The translations under genes and the position numbers were made by a program. The notes beneath the pieces were generated by a model. That model saw only the letters and a list, made by a program, of their open reading frames with translations, ran no database searches and was not told where the DNA came from. Positions 9,507-18,816 of a stretch of DNA of 64,000 nucleotides are shown one piece after another. The stretch comes from Paenibacillus tuaregi (lineage in GTDB: Bacteria; Bacillota; Bacilli; Paenibacillales; Paenibacillaceae): NCBI RefSeq assembly GCF_900086655.1, contig NZ_LT575476.1, positions 2,026,503 to 2,090,502 on the forward strand. Reading direction: 5' to 3'. Every line of letters begins with the position of its first letter. Position 1 is the stretch's first letter.

Positions 9507-10343
9507 ATGGAATTTACAAAAATGCACGGACTCGGAAACGACTTCCTGGTCTTCCACGGACATCAGGATTTACCCGATAAAGTAAGTGAGCTTGCTGTAA
9601 AATGGTGTGACCGCTTCTTTGGTGTGGGCGGGGATGGACTTGTATTCATTCTGCCTTCACAGAAAGCAGACTTCCGCATGCGGATCATTAATTCCGATGG
9701 ATCGGAGGCCGAGCAGTGCGGGAATGCGATCCGCTGTGTGGCCAAATATGTGTATGATAACAAGCTGACGGATAGAGAGAACATTACCATTGAAACGCTG
9801 GGAGCTGGCGTGCAGCAGGTTAGCCTTCAGGTTGAGAACGGCGTGGTTCAGACTGTCCGGGTGGATATGGGGGAACCGGTTCTGGATGGCCTGCGTGTTC
9901 CAACCACGCTTGAAGGCAATCCGGTGCTGAACCGTCCCATCGAGGTCGATGGACGTGAGTTCAACTTCACGGCGGTGTCTATGGGGAATCCGCACTGTGT
10001 CATCTATGTGGAGGATGCGCCTAGCTTTGATCTGACAACATGGGGGCCGAAGCTGGAGGTGCATCCCTATTTCCCTAAAAAAATCAACGTGGAGTTCGCC
10101 ACCGTCACTTCCCGGAACCGGGTGGAGATGCGGGTATGGGAACGTGGTGCGGGTCCAACTTTGGCGTGCGGCACGGGAGCCTGCGCAACACTGGTATCCT
10201 CTGTTCTGAACGGGGTAACCGACCGTGCGGCATGGGTCGGCCTAAAGGGCGGAGACCTATATATTGAGTGGAGCGAGGAAGATAACCATGTATATATGAG
10301 CGGTCCTGCGGCAGAGGTATACCGTGGCAATATTGTGAAATGA
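9507..10343 (+). CDS. dapF: diaminopimelate epimerase
   Basis: A 278-residue enzyme that converts LL- to meso-diaminopimelate for peptidoglycan and lysine synthesis. Both catalytic cysteines are in place: Cys71 in EQCGNAIRC and Cys221 in LACGTGAC. The glycine-rich N-terminus (KMHGLGNDF, GVGGDGL) is standard. AGAGAGGGATT precedes the ATG. It lies 69 nt after the ATPase gene with no terminator visible between them, so read-through is possible. Length is normal. Confidence 0.96.
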   Translation: MEFTKMHGLGNDFLVFHGHQDLPDKVSELAVKWCDRFFGVGGDGLVFILPSQKADFRMRIINSDGSEAEQCGNAIRCVAKYVYDNKLTDRENITIETLGAGVQQVSLQVENGVVQTVRVDMGEPVLDGLRVPTTLEGNPVLNRPIEVDGREFNFTAVSMGNPHCVIYVEDAPSFDLTTWGPKLEVHPYFPKKINVEFATVTSRNRVEMRVWERGAGPTLACGTGACATLVSSVLNGVTDRAAWVGLKGGDLYIEWSEEDNHVYMSGPAAEVYRGNIVK

Positions 10344-10347
10344 TTCA

Positions 10348-10458
10348 GGAGAAGCGAAGCGTTCACCTTTGTGACCAGACTTCTACCTTATACATTTAAT
10401 TTAAGAGATCGGGAGCAACCGTGATCGGGGGAACATTTCACAAGGCTGCCGCTCGCGT
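10348..10458. repeat. diverged copy of a palindromic intergenic repeat
   Basis: The left half, GGAGAAGCGAAGCGTTCACC followed by TTTG, closely resembles the left arm of the two elements at 19165-19323 and 19432-19590. The right half (TTTCACAAGG...GCTCGCG) is its imperfect reverse complement, so the region can fold into one long imperfect stem. It begins 5 nt after the dapF stop codon. Confidence 0.55.
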
Positions 10459-10514
10459 AAATCAACAGTTCCACTTAATAGCTGAAAGATTAGCTAAAAG
10501 AAACAAATAGCCAG

Positions 10515-10547
10515 GCAGTCCTCAATTTCGAGGGCTGCTTTATTTTC
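10515..10547 (+). terminator. intrinsic terminator downstream of dapF
   Basis: Nine-bp stem GCAGTCCTC/GAGGGCTGC (one G-T wobble) around an AATTTC loop, followed by TTTATTTTC. Confidence 0.8.
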
Positions 10548-10809
10548 TATAAAGTGGTTGAAGGCATCGTGCCTTAGAGAGAATCTAGGCCATCAGGAGG
10601 AGATAGAGAGCTGTAACTCGGTGTCATGCAGAGCTCTATGCGTTTGGGAGCTAGTATTGTATAGGGATAAAGCGTGCGCTTTTAAATAATTGGACGCAGG
10701 GTGTGTGGCAGACGAATCCCGCATTAATCTTACTATCCTGCTCAATTTATGTTACATTAAAATGAATATTAAGGGGAATATGTTCCGCTAAAGGTTGGAG
10801 GAAGATGAG
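10548..10809 (+). other. leader region of the methionine/folate gene, no recognised element
   Basis: About 260 bases with no coding frame of note. I looked for a SAM riboswitch because of the downstream methionine gene and did not find its conserved core. No clear promoter was identified. Confidence 0.4.
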
Positions 10810-12705
10810 ATGAAACCGGAATTGGATCTGCGGGCAAGATGGGAGAACGAAGTTTTAATTGGTGATGGGGCAATGGGAACCTATTTGTATCAGCTTGGTT
10901 TTCCTGTTGGCATTTCTTTTGAAGAGCTGAATCTTATCCGCCCTGAGGTGATCGGGGATGTTCATAGACAGTATGTGGAAGCGGGAGCACAGGTGATTGA
11001 GACAAACACCTTCTCCGCTAATTATCATAAGCTTTCGAAGTATGGGCTTGAGAGCAAGGTTGAGGAGATTAACCGTTCGGCGGTCAGGCTTGCCCGGCAG
11101 GCTGCCGCTGGCAAGAGCTACGTAGTGGGAGCTGTCGGTTCCATCCGGGGTGGCAAGCGGGTCAATGTGTCGGGCAAAGAGCTGCAGAGATACTTTGAAC
11201 AGCAGATTTCCGCCCTTTTAGGGGAGGACGTGGACGGAATTCTTCTGGAAACTTTCTTTGATCTGAACGAAATGCGCACGGCCTTGGAAATTGTACGCAG
11301 AGGCAGCAATGTTCCGGTAATCTGCCAATTTGCCGTGGACAACATTGGAAGAACGATTGATGGTTATCCGATTGCGGATGCCTTTGCGATCCTCCGCCAG
11401 GAAGGGGCCGATGTGCTTGGCTTCAACTGCCATTCCGGTCCCAAAGGAATCATGAGTGTAATGAGCAGGCTGGGAGGGCCGCTGGATGTTCCCCTGTCTG
11501 TGTATCCGAATGCGGGACTTGCTGATTATGTGGATGGGGAGTATATCTATGGGGCCACCCCGGAGTACTTCGGCAGCAGCGCCCAATCCTTTGCGGATCT
11601 TGGCGCCCGTTTGATCGGGGGATGCTGCGGGACCACGCCGGAGCATGTCTCGGCTATGTCTGCGGCGGTTAAGGACTATGCGGTAAAGCCGCTTTCCGAA
11701 ACCTCGGTGCTTACGAGGGAGTCGGTGCAGGTTCTCATTGCCGAGCATCTGGAAGAAGAGCGGCAGATCGGGGGCGGGCGCAGCGAAGAGCCTACACTGG
11801 TCGATGTTGTGAACGACCGCCACGCTATTATTGTGGAGCTGGATCCACCGCGTGATTTGGACATTTCCAAGTTTATGAAAGGGGCGGCAGCTCTGAAGGA
11901 AGCTGGCGTGGACGCGCTGACGCTGGCCGATAATTCTCTGGCTGTAACCCGAATGAGCAATATGGCGCTGGGACATCTGGTGCTTAAGGAGACCGGTCTG
12001 CGCCCTCTGATTCATATTGCCTGCAGAGACCGCAACCTGATCGGCACCCAATCCCATTTGATGGGCTTTGATGCCTTGGGCATTGACCATGTCTTGGCTG
12101 TAACCGGAGATCCGGCCCGCTTCGGCGATCTGCCTGGTGCAAGCTCCGTCTATGATATGACCTCCTTCGAGATCATCAAGATGATCAAACAGCTAAATGA
12201 AGGGATTGCTTTCTCCGGCAAGCCGCTCAAGCAGAAGGCCAAGTTTGTGGTAGGTGCGGCGTTCAATCCGAACGTGAAGTATTTGGATAAGGCGGTGCAG
12301 CGTCTGGAGAAAAAAATTGCCTCCGGTGCGGATTATATTATGACCCAACCCGTATATGATCCTAAGCTTATCGTTTCCATAAAAGAAGCCACAGCTCATT
12401 TGAATGTTCCAATTTTCCTTGGTATCATGCCGCTTGCAAGCGGCAAGAATGCGGAATACCTGCACAATGAGGTGCCCGGAATCCAGCTCTCTGATGAAGT
12501 GCGCGGACGAATGGCAGGGCTTCAGGGTGAAGAGGGGCGGCGCGAGGGCGTGGAGATCGCCAAGGAGCTGCTGGATGTGGCGATGGAGCACTTTAACGGA
12601 ATCTACTTGATGACTCCGTTTATGTTTTATGAGATGACAGCAGTCTTGACCTCTTATGTCAAAGAGAAGTCGAAAGAGCGGAGAGCCCACTTGTTTCACT
12701 CATAA
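10810..12705 (+). CDS. bifunctional homocysteine S-methyltransferase / methylenetetrahydrofolate reductase
   Basis: A 631-residue fusion like B. subtilis YitJ. Residues 1 to about 300 form a homocysteine S-methyltransferase barrel with the zinc-binding Cys207 (GFNCHSG) and Cys272-Cys273 (GGCCGTTPEH). Residues about 335-625 form a MetF-like 5,10-methylenetetrahydrofolate reductase barrel (VELDPPRDLD, TGDPAR, DYIMTQPVYD). The product links one-carbon folate metabolism to methionine recycling. ATG 10810 is chosen because GGAGGA lies 7 nt upstream; an in-frame TTG at 10795 overlaps that motif. It is followed closely by yicC. Confidence 0.9.
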   Translation: MKPELDLRARWENEVLIGDGAMGTYLYQLGFPVGISFEELNLIRPEVIGDVHRQYVEAGAQVIETNTFSANYHKLSKYGLESKVEEINRSAVRLARQAAAGKSYVVGAVGSIRGGKRVNVSGKELQRYFEQQISALLGEDVDGILLETFFDLNEMRTALEIVRRGSNVPVICQFAVDNIGRTIDGYPIADAFAILRQEGADVLGFNCHSGPKGIMSVMSRLGGPLDVPLSVYPNAGLADYVDGEYIYGATPEYFGSSAQSFADLGARLIGGCCGTTPEHVSAMSAAVKDYAVKPLSETSVLTRESVQVLIAEHLEEERQIGGGRSEEPTLVDVVNDRHAIIVELDPPRDLDISKFMKGAAALKEAGVDALTLADNSLAVTRMSNMALGHLVLKETGLRPLIHIACRDRNLIGTQSHLMGFDALGIDHVLAVTGDPARFGDLPGASSVYDMTSFEIIKMIKQLNEGIAFSGKPLKQKAKFVVGAAFNPNVKYLDKAVQRLEKKIASGADYIMTQPVYDPKLIVSIKEATAHLNVPIFLGIMPLASGKNAEYLHNEVPGIQLSDEVRGRMAGLQGEEGRREGVEIAKELLDVAMEHFNGIYLMTPFMFYEMTAVLTSYVKEKSKERRAHLFHS

Positions 12706-12740
12706 TTATCAATTACAATAGGGTAACGGATGTGATGCCG

Positions 12741-13628
12741 ATGTCATTCAGTATGACCGGATTCGGTCAGTCCGCCCGACATTTTGGCGGCTACTATGTA
12801 CAATTTGAGATAAAATCAGTCAATCACCGATACGCCGAGATCGTTCTTCGCATGCCCAGGGAATGGACTTGCTATGAAGATGATTTGAAGCGCATTGTAC
12901 AGCGGCATGTCAAGCGTGGAAGAATTGATGTGAACATCAGCAAGGAGAAAGCGGAGGATTCCGCTAAATCCTTTGTTGTGAACACCTCCGCTGCCCGGGC
13001 GTATCTTGATGCTGCCCGCCAGCTTGGGGAGAGTCTTGGAATTGATGACTCGCTTACCGCACATCAGCTTCTGTCGATGCCGGATGTATTAATCAGCGAG
13101 GATACGCTCCCCGGAAGCGCCCATCCCGATGAAGAGTGGGAAGAGGTGCTGAAGTCGGGACTTGAGGAGGCACTTGCCGGACTGGTCAAAATGCGTGAGA
13201 AGGAAGGCCGGCATCTGTCGAAGGATTTGGAGGAGCGACTGTCCAAGCTGGAGGAGTTACATGCCGAGCTTACTCGGCTGGCGCCTACAGTGGTAGGAGA
13301 CTACCGTAACCGGCTTAGGCAGCGGCTGTCTGAACTGCTTGATGGCACCATGGATGAACAGCGTTTCGGCATGGAGGTGGCAATCTTCGCGGACCGCTCC
13401 AACGTGGACGAGGAGCTGACCCGGTTAGGCAGCCATTTTGAGCAGTGCAGGGAGCTGCTGCGTGCGCATGAGCCTGTCGGCCGGAAGCTGGACTTCTTAA
13501 TTCAAGAGATGAACCGTGAAGTAAATACGATTGGATCTAAGGCCAATCATTTGGCTCTAGTGAACCGTGTTGTCGAAATGAAAGCGGAGCTGGAGAAAAT
13601 TCGCGAACAAGCGGCGAATATGGAATGA
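12741..13628 (+). CDS. yicC: YicC/YloC family endoribonuclease-like protein
   Basis: A 295-residue member of the YicC-like family. The N-terminus (MSFSMTGFGQSARHF, FEIKSVNHRYAEIVLRMP) and the C-terminal DUF1732-type segment (FLIQEMNREVNTIGSKAN) are diagnostic. Some family members act as endoribonucleases in RNA turnover; the substrate here is unknown. ATG 12741 is chosen over in-frame GTG/ATG codons at 12732 and 12735 because the GGATGTGAT ribosome site overlaps them and homologues start at MSFSMTGFG. The order yicC-remA-gmk-rpoZ is conserved with B. subtilis. Confidence 0.9.
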   Translation: MSFSMTGFGQSARHFGGYYVQFEIKSVNHRYAEIVLRMPREWTCYEDDLKRIVQRHVKRGRIDVNISKEKAEDSAKSFVVNTSAARAYLDAARQLGESLGIDDSLTAHQLLSMPDVLISEDTLPGSAHPDEEWEEVLKSGLEEALAGLVKMREKEGRHLSKDLEERLSKLEELHAELTRLAPTVVGDYRNRLRQRLSELLDGTMDEQRFGMEVAIFADRSNVDEELTRLGSHFEQCRELLRAHEPVGRKLDFLIQEMNREVNTIGSKANHLALVNRVVEMKAELEKIREQAANME

Positions 13629-13640
13629 TGATTCGTTTCG

Positions 13641-13662
13641 ACTTGAATGAGTCAAGTATAAT
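13641..13662 (+). promoter_or_regulatory. candidate -10 box and dyad upstream of remA
   Basis: A consensus TATAAT (13657-13662) is overlapped on its 5' side by the inverted repeat ACTTGA-ATGAG-TCAAGT (13641-13657). No good -35 hexamer is visible, which fits an activated or regulated promoter but does not prove one. Confidence 0.4.
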
Positions 13663-13680
13663 AGGGGGATTAACCTGAAG

Positions 13681-13941
13681 ATGGCGATCAAACTCATTAA
13701 TATCGGTTTTGGGAATATCGTATCAGCGAATCGGATTATTTCTATTGTGAGTCCGGAATCCGCACCGATTAAGCGTATTATCCAGGAAGCGAGAGACCGG
13801 CACATGCTGATCGACGCGACTTATGGACGGCGTACACGCGCGGTTATTATTACAGATAGTGACCACGTGATCTTGTCGGCTGTGCAGCCGGAGACGGTCG
13901 CGCACCGCCTGTCCACGAAAGATGATGACAACGACGAATAA
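13681..13941 (+). CDS. remA: extracellular matrix regulator RemA
   Basis: An 86-residue DUF370 protein. The sequence [20 protein letters not shown], then a [14 protein letters not shown] segment and the [18 protein letters not shown] core, is diagnostic. In B. subtilis RemA is a DNA-binding activator of the matrix operons (epsA-O, tapA) and osmoprotection genes. Here it sits between yicC and gmk as in B. subtilis. The exopolysaccharide-like cluster at 49-57 kb makes it a candidate regulator there, which is only an inference. Confidence 0.93.
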   Translation: MAIKLINIGFGNIVSANRIISIVSPESAPIKRIIQEARDRHMLIDATYGRRTRAVIITDSDHVILSAVQPETVAHRLSTKDDDNDE

Positions 13942-13954
13942 TATGGAGAGAACA

Positions 13955-14527
13955 ATGGCTAAAGGGTTATTAATTGTATTATCCGGACCTTCGGGTGTCG
14001 GCAAAGGAACCGTGTGCACCGCACTGCGCAAGCGCGTGCCTGAATTGGTATATTCAGTATCCGCAACGACTCGCCAGCCTAGAATGGGCGAAGAGAATGG
14101 CGTGAACTATTTCTTTAAGAGCCGCGAGCAGTTTATGAGCATGATCGAGAATGATCAGCTGCTGGAGCACGCCGAATATGTGAACAATTTTTATGGCACT
14201 CCGCGCGACTTCGTTGAAGAAACCATTGCGAGCGGCAAGGATATCATACTTGAGATTGAAGTCCAAGGTGCGCTTAAGGTGAAGGAGAAGTTCCCTGAGG
14301 GCGTATTTGTCTTTTTGCTGCCGCCGTCTATGGATGAGCTCAAGGACCGTATTCAAGGCCGTGGCACCGAGAATCAGGCGACGATTGAGCATCGCATGTC
14401 GGTCGCCCTGGACGAAATCAATCTGCTTGAGTATTATGATTACGCAGTGGTGAATGATCAGATTGATCTGGCCTGCAAGAGAATAGAATCTATTATCATA
14501 GCCGAGCATTGTAAAGTAAGAAAGTAA
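13955..14527 (+). CDS. gmk: guanylate kinase
   Basis: A 190-residue enzyme that phosphorylates GMP to GDP. The P-loop is [11 protein letters not shown] near residue 10, followed by the GMP-binding segment [19 protein letters not shown]. The start at 13955 ([11 protein letters not shown]) follows GGAGAG; in-frame ATGs at 13922 and 13943 overlap or abut the remA stop and lack ribosome sites. Part of the yicC-remA-gmk-rpoZ run. Confidence 0.95.
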   Translation: MAKGLLIVLSGPSGVGKGTVCTALRKRVPELVYSVSATTRQPRMGEENGVNYFFKSREQFMSMIENDQLLEHAEYVNNFYGTPRDFVEETIASGKDIILEIEVQGALKVKEKFPEGVFVFLLPPSMDELKDRIQGRGTENQATIEHRMSVALDEINLLEYYDYAVVNDQIDLACKRIESIIIAEHCKVRK

Positions 14528-14606
14528 GACCGTGACCTGCGTTACAACCAAATAGTCCGGGCACATGCTTACATATCCTAATTGCCCGAAAGAAGAGGTG
14601 TCTGTA

Positions 14607-14837
14607 TTGCTATACCCATCGATTGATAAAATGCTGGAGAAAGTCGACAGCAAGTATTCCTTAGTAGTTGCGGCTTCCCGCAGAGCAAGACAGCTGAGAG
14701 AAGGAGAGAATTCTGAGCTGAAGCAGGCCAAATCCCATAAACAAGTCGGGGTTGCGCTGGAGGAGATTTACGGTGACTTCGTCCGCATTAAGCGCGACGG
14801 TCAGGACCTTGCGGAACTCGATAAACAAGACAAATAA
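14607..14837 (+). CDS. rpoZ: RNA polymerase omega subunit
   Basis: A 76-residue omega subunit that assists RNA polymerase assembly. The family pattern is clear: LYPSIDKMLEKVDSKYSLVV, then AASRRARQL. I use the TTG at 14607 because the B. subtilis protein begins at the same point and AGAAGAGGTG lies 6 nt upstream; the ATG at 14565 would add 14 atypical residues. The gene ends before a terminator, closing the yicC-rpoZ segment. Confidence 0.92.
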   Translation: MLYPSIDKMLEKVDSKYSLVVAASRRARQLREGENSELKQAKSHKQVGVALEEIYGDFVRIKRDGQDLAELDKQDK

Positions 14838-14862
14838 TTACCGGCCCTCAGGGCCGCTTCCG

Positions 14863-14887
14863 ACAACCGCAAGGTTGTTGTTTTTTT
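14863..14887 (+). terminator. intrinsic terminator after rpoZ
   Basis: ACAACC-GCAA-GGTTGT hairpin followed by TGTTTTTTT. A second small hairpin (GGCCC/GGGCC) lies just upstream at 14843-14855. Confidence 0.8.
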
Positions 14888-14918
14888 CTATATGCGAAAA
14901 AGAAGCGAGGGGATTCGG

Positions 14919-16142
14919 ATGTTAACCGGCAAGAAGATTTTGCTTGGAGTGAGTGGGGGGATTGCTGCTTTTAAAGCGGCTTCGCTGTGCAGCAAGCTTG
15001 TGCAGAGCGGTGCGGAAGTAAGGGTGATTATGACGGAGTCAGCCACACGGTTTATTACCGAGCTGACCCTTCAGGCACTGTCTAAAGGGCCTGTCTATAC
15101 GGATACTTTTGATGAAAAGAATCCTGCCGTCATTGCTCATATCGACCTTGCGGATTGGGCGGATCTGGTGCTGGTCGCTCCGGCAACAGCTAATATTATC
15201 GCCAAGATGGCCACAGGCCTTGCAGATGATATGCTGTCAACCACGCTGCTTGCAACGCAGGCTCCGATCATGCTGGCTCCAGCTATGAATGTGCATATGT
15301 ATCAGCATCCAGCCGTAATCCGCAATCTGGCGGAGCTTGCTGCGCGTGGGGTGATGATGGCTGAGCCTGGAGAAGGGCTTCTCGCTTGTGGTTATGTCGG
15401 CAAGGGGCGGATGGAAGAGCCTGAGAGCCTCGTCCGTATTGTTCAGGCTTATTTTGAGCGTCAGGAACGGGTCAATGCGAAGCCGCTGAAGGGCCGCAGT
15501 GTGGTTGTTACGGCAGGGTCAACCGTCGAGCGGATTGATCCTGTTCGGTATATTACTAATGATTCCTCCGGGAAGATGGGATTTGCCATTGCCCATGCTG
15601 CCCGGGAGCTGGGGGCGGAAGTTCACCTGGTTATCGGCAGCACGCAGGCAAGTCCGCCTGTGGGCATTCCTTTTACAAAAGTTGAATCTGCCCAGGATAT
15701 GTATAATGCTCTGCTTGCACATTGGGACGAAGCTGACATCGTTGTGAAGGCGGCGGCAGTGGCTGACTATCGTCCTAAGGAGCAGCTGAACCGCAAGATC
15801 AAGAAAAGCGGGGAGGAGATGTCGCTCGAACTTGTCAAGACGGTTGATATCTTAGAGAGTCTGGGCAAAAGGAAGACGTCCCAATTTCTGATTGGTTTTG
15901 CGGCAGAGACTCACGATTTGGAGAAGTATGCGATGGACAAGCTGACCCGCAAGAACTGTGACCTGCTGATCGCCAATGACGTGACAGCCGAGGGCGCAGG
16001 CTTCGGGACAGATACGAATGTGATTAGTATTTTTGACAGCCAAGGACTTGTTGAAGCGCTGCCGCTGATGTCCAAGGAAGCCTGTGCACGCCGGATCATG
16101 GAGCTGGCTGGGGAGCGGTTAACCGGAGACCTGTCTTTATGA
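14919..16142 (+). CDS. coaBC: bifunctional phosphopantothenoylcysteine decarboxylase / synthetase
   Basis: A 407-residue CoaBC (Dfp) enzyme making 4'-phosphopantetheine for coenzyme A. The N-terminal flavoprotein decarboxylase (CoaC) shows GVSGGIAAFKAA, the PAMNVHMY motif and the active-site segment LACGYVGKGRM. The C-terminal CoaB synthetase starts near residue 190 (VVVTAGSTVERIDPVRYITN). Start 14919 follows GAGGGG with 6-nt spacing. The stop codon overlaps the priA start (ATGA), indicating translational coupling. Confidence 0.95.
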   Translation: MLTGKKILLGVSGGIAAFKAASLCSKLVQSGAEVRVIMTESATRFITELTLQALSKGPVYTDTFDEKNPAVIAHIDLADWADLVLVAPATANIIAKMATGLADDMLSTTLLATQAPIMLAPAMNVHMYQHPAVIRNLAELAARGVMMAEPGEGLLACGYVGKGRMEEPESLVRIVQAYFERQERVNAKPLKGRSVVVTAGSTVERIDPVRYITNDSSGKMGFAIAHAARELGAEVHLVIGSTQASPPVGIPFTKVESAQDMYNALLAHWDEADIVVKAAAVADYRPKEQLNRKIKKSGEEMSLELVKTVDILESLGKRKTSQFLIGFAAETHDLEKYAMDKLTRKNCDLLIANDVTAEGAGFGTDTNVISIFDSQGLVEALPLMSKEACARRIMELAGERLTGDLSL

Positions 16143-18679
16143 ACACGATTGCCAAAGTCATTGTAGATGTACCCAGCCGGGAGACAGATCGCCCCTTTGA
16201 TTACCTGATTCCAGATTCCATTCAGGATTGGATTGAAGTAGGGAGCCGGGTGGCGGTTCCGTTTGGACGGCGTACAGTTCAGGGCTTTGTGATCTCGCTT
16301 GAGCAGGAATCCCAGCTTGACAGATCCAGGATGAAGAAGATCCAGGAGCTGCTTGACCATATTCCACCGCTTCCGCCAGATTTGGTGGAATTAGCAGGGT
16401 GGATGAGCCAGGAATATGCGTGCAGTACGATTTCCGCACTTCAGGCCATGATTCCCTCTGCTCTGAAAGGAAAGGCGGAACGATACATCAGCTACGCTGA
16501 GCCGTCCGGGGAATCTGCCGAAAGCGATCAGGGCGAACCTGAGGGGCTGTTCTCGTTGTCTCTGCTTCAGCCGGCTGAGGAGGAAGAGATAATTGAGTAT
16601 GTTAAGAGTGTTGGTCCTGTGACTTTCTCGCATCTGGATGCCCGTTACCCCGGCCGGGGGGCTATGATCAAATCATTGATGAAGCGGGGTGTGCTGCAGG
16701 AAAGCCAGTCCATAAAGGATAAGCTCAAAATCAAAACGGTGAAAACTGTAGCTGCTGCGGTATCGGGCGAGGAAGCCGAGAAGGCCCTTGCCTCCTTCAC
16801 TCCGCAGGCCCGCAGGCAGAGGGAGGTCCTGGCTTTCCTTATAGAGGTGAAGATTCCGATCGGAATGCAGGAGCTGCTGTCCACGCTTGGCGTAACGGCT
16901 GGAACTGTCAAGAAGCTGGCAGATAAGGGGCTGGCCGTGATCGAGGATGTGGAGGTGTTCCGCGATCCTTACAAAGACCGCAGATTTAAGCCTACTCTGC
17001 CTCTCAGCCTTACGCCCGAACAACAGGAGGCGTACAACCATATTGCGGATCGCCTTGACCGCCGGGAGCACGGCGTATTTCTGCTGCACGGGGTAACTGG
17101 AAGCGGGAAGACGGAAGTATATTTGCAGTCAATTGAACGCTGCATCTCGGCGGGACGCCAGTCAATTGTGCTGGTGCCAGAAATCTCGCTGACCCCCCAA
17201 ATGGTCGAGCGATTCAAGGGAAGATTCGGCGACAGGGTGGCAGTTCTGCACAGCCGGCTGTCAGGAGGCGAGCGCTATGATGAATGGCGCAAGATCCGCG
17301 AGGGCAAGGTGCAGGTTGCGATTGGCGCGAGGTCTGCGATATTTGCGCCTTTTGCCGATCTGGGACTCATCGTGATGGATGAGGAGCATGAAACCTCATA
17401 TAAGCAGGAAGAGACCCCGAAATACCACGCGCGAAATGTCGCGGTAAGGCGGGCGATGCAGCATGGGGCTGCTGTAGTTCTGGGTTCGGCTACCCCGTCT
17501 TTGGAAAGCTATCACGCGGCAAGGTCCCAGGCGAATGAGGAGTTCGCCCCTGTTCTCCTTGAGATGCGCCAGCGTCCAGCGGGGAGTGAACTGCCCGCAG
17601 TCCGGATTGTGGATATGCGCGAGGAGCTTAAGGATGGAAACCGCTCGATGTTCAGCCGGGAGCTCCATCAAGGCATTATTTCGAGAATGGAACGCGGCGA
17701 GCAGACGGTGCTTTTCCTCAACCGGCGAGGATTCTCCACCTTTGTGATGTGCCGGACCTGCGGCTACGTGGCAGGTTGTCCCGAATGTGATATTTCGCTT
17801 ACCTATCATCAAAAGTCCAACAATTTGCGCTGTCACTACTGTGGTTATTCCGAGCCTGCCCCGTCGGTATGCCCGGAATGCGGAAGTGAGCATATCAGGT
17901 ATTTTGGCACCGGCACCCAGCGGGTCGAGGGCGAGCTGGCCAAGCTGTTCCCTGGCATCCGGGTGATCCGGATGGATGTGGACACGACGGTGGAGAAAGG
18001 TTCTCATGAGAAGCTGCTAAATGCGTTCCGGGAGAAGAAGGCGGATGTGCTGCTTGGCACCCAGATGGTGGCCAAGGGGCTGGATTTTCCTGATGTTACG
18101 CTTGTAGGGGTGATCGCGGCTGACAGCTCTTTGAATTTCCCGGATTTCCGGGCGGCGGAGAAAACTTTCCAGCTCCTGACCCAGGTAGCGGGACGGGCCG
18201 GAAGGCACCAGCTTCCAGGCGAGGTGTTCGTTCAATCCTATACGCCGGACCACTACTCGATCATCCATGCAAGCCGGCATGACTATTTGTCTTTTGTCCG
18301 GGATGAGCTTAAGCATCGTAGAACGCTCGGTTATCCGCCTTATTGCAGGCTGATTCTGGTGACTCTCACGCATGAGAACCTTCAAATTCTGGTCCGAATG
18401 GCCGAGAATTTCGTCAGCGATCTGCGGGGGAGAGCACAGCAAAAAGGCTGGTTCGGCGGCCTTGACCGGTTCACTTCGGATGCGTTCGACATCCTGGGCC
18501 CAATTGCTTCGCCGATCCCGAGAATCAAGAACCGTTACCGGTTTCAGTGCATGGTGAAGTACCGGGGGGCCTTGGAGGCGGTTCAGCTTGTCCGGGAAGT
18601 GAGCGGCTTGACCCTGGAGCATCTGAAGGATGCATCTTTGCAGATTAGTATTGATGTGGACCCGCAGATGCTAATGTAG
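16139..18679 (+). CDS. priA: primosomal replication restart helicase PriA
   Basis: An 846-residue 3'-5' DNA helicase that reloads the replisome at stalled forks. The N-terminal 3' DNA-binding domain is followed by Walker A GVTGSGKT (318-325), DEEH box (414-417) and the zinc-binding cysteine cluster starting near residue 538 (CRTCGYVAGCPEC ... CHYCGY ... CPECGS). Helicase C-terminal motifs follow (GTQMVAKGLDFP, QVAGRAGR). It overlaps coaBC by 4 nt. Downstream is a repeat-rich non-coding stretch before def. Confidence 0.95.
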   Translation: MNTIAKVIVDVPSRETDRPFDYLIPDSIQDWIEVGSRVAVPFGRRTVQGFVISLEQESQLDRSRMKKIQELLDHIPPLPPDLVELAGWMSQEYACSTISALQAMIPSALKGKAERYISYAEPSGESAESDQGEPEGLFSLSLLQPAEEEEIIEYVKSVGPVTFSHLDARYPGRGAMIKSLMKRGVLQESQSIKDKLKIKTVKTVAAAVSGEEAEKALASFTPQARRQREVLAFLIEVKIPIGMQELLSTLGVTAGTVKKLADKGLAVIEDVEVFRDPYKDRRFKPTLPLSLTPEQQEAYNHIADRLDRREHGVFLLHGVTGSGKTEVYLQSIERCISAGRQSIVLVPEISLTPQMVERFKGRFGDRVAVLHSRLSGGERYDEWRKIREGKVQVAIGARSAIFAPFADLGLIVMDEEHETSYKQEETPKYHARNVAVRRAMQHGAAVVLGSATPSLESYHAARSQANEEFAPVLLEMRQRPAGSELPAVRIVDMREELKDGNRSMFSRELHQGIISRMERGEQTVLFLNRRGFSTFVMCRTCGYVAGCPECDISLTYHQKSNNLRCHYCGYSEPAPSVCPECGSEHIRYFGTGTQRVEGELAKLFPGIRVIRMDVDTTVEKGSHEKLLNAFREKKADVLLGTQMVAKGLDFPDVTLVGVIAADSSLNFPDFRAAEKTFQLLTQVAGRAGRHQLPGEVFVQSYTPDHYSIIHASRHDYLSFVRDELKHRRTLGYPPYCRLILVTLTHENLQILVRMAENFVSDLRGRAQQKGWFGGLDRFTSDAFDILGPIASPIPRIKNRYRFQCMVKYRGALEAVQLVREVSGLTLEHLKDASLQISIDVDPQMLM

Positions 18680-18680
18680 A

Positions 18681-18749
18681 GGGTGTTCGAACCCTCCCAA
18701 ACCCTCCCTTCCAAGGGAGGGCCCCAAGGGCTTCGCCCTCTGGACACCC
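18681..18749. repeat. G+C-rich multi-hairpin element after priA
   Basis: Starting 2 nt after the priA stop, the outer arms GGGTGT (18681-18686) and ACACCC (18744-18749) enclose two inner hairpins: CCCTCCCTT/AAGGGAGGG (18702-18721) and AGGGC-TTC-GCCCT (18727-18739). The layout resembles a cruciform-type intergenic repeat. It could also act as a terminator, but there is no T tract. Confidence 0.6.
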
Positions 18750-18816
18750 GAAAGGGAGAACGTAGGAGATGCAGAGGTTGGGTTTAGAAGCTGCGGCGGC
18801 TTCGATCGCTTGCCGT

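Noticed and set aside
10344..10809. SAM riboswitch ahead of the methionine/MTHFR gene
   Set aside because: The expected conserved core is not present, the only terminator is about 260 bases from the gene, and the upstream part is better explained as a dispersed palindromic repeat.
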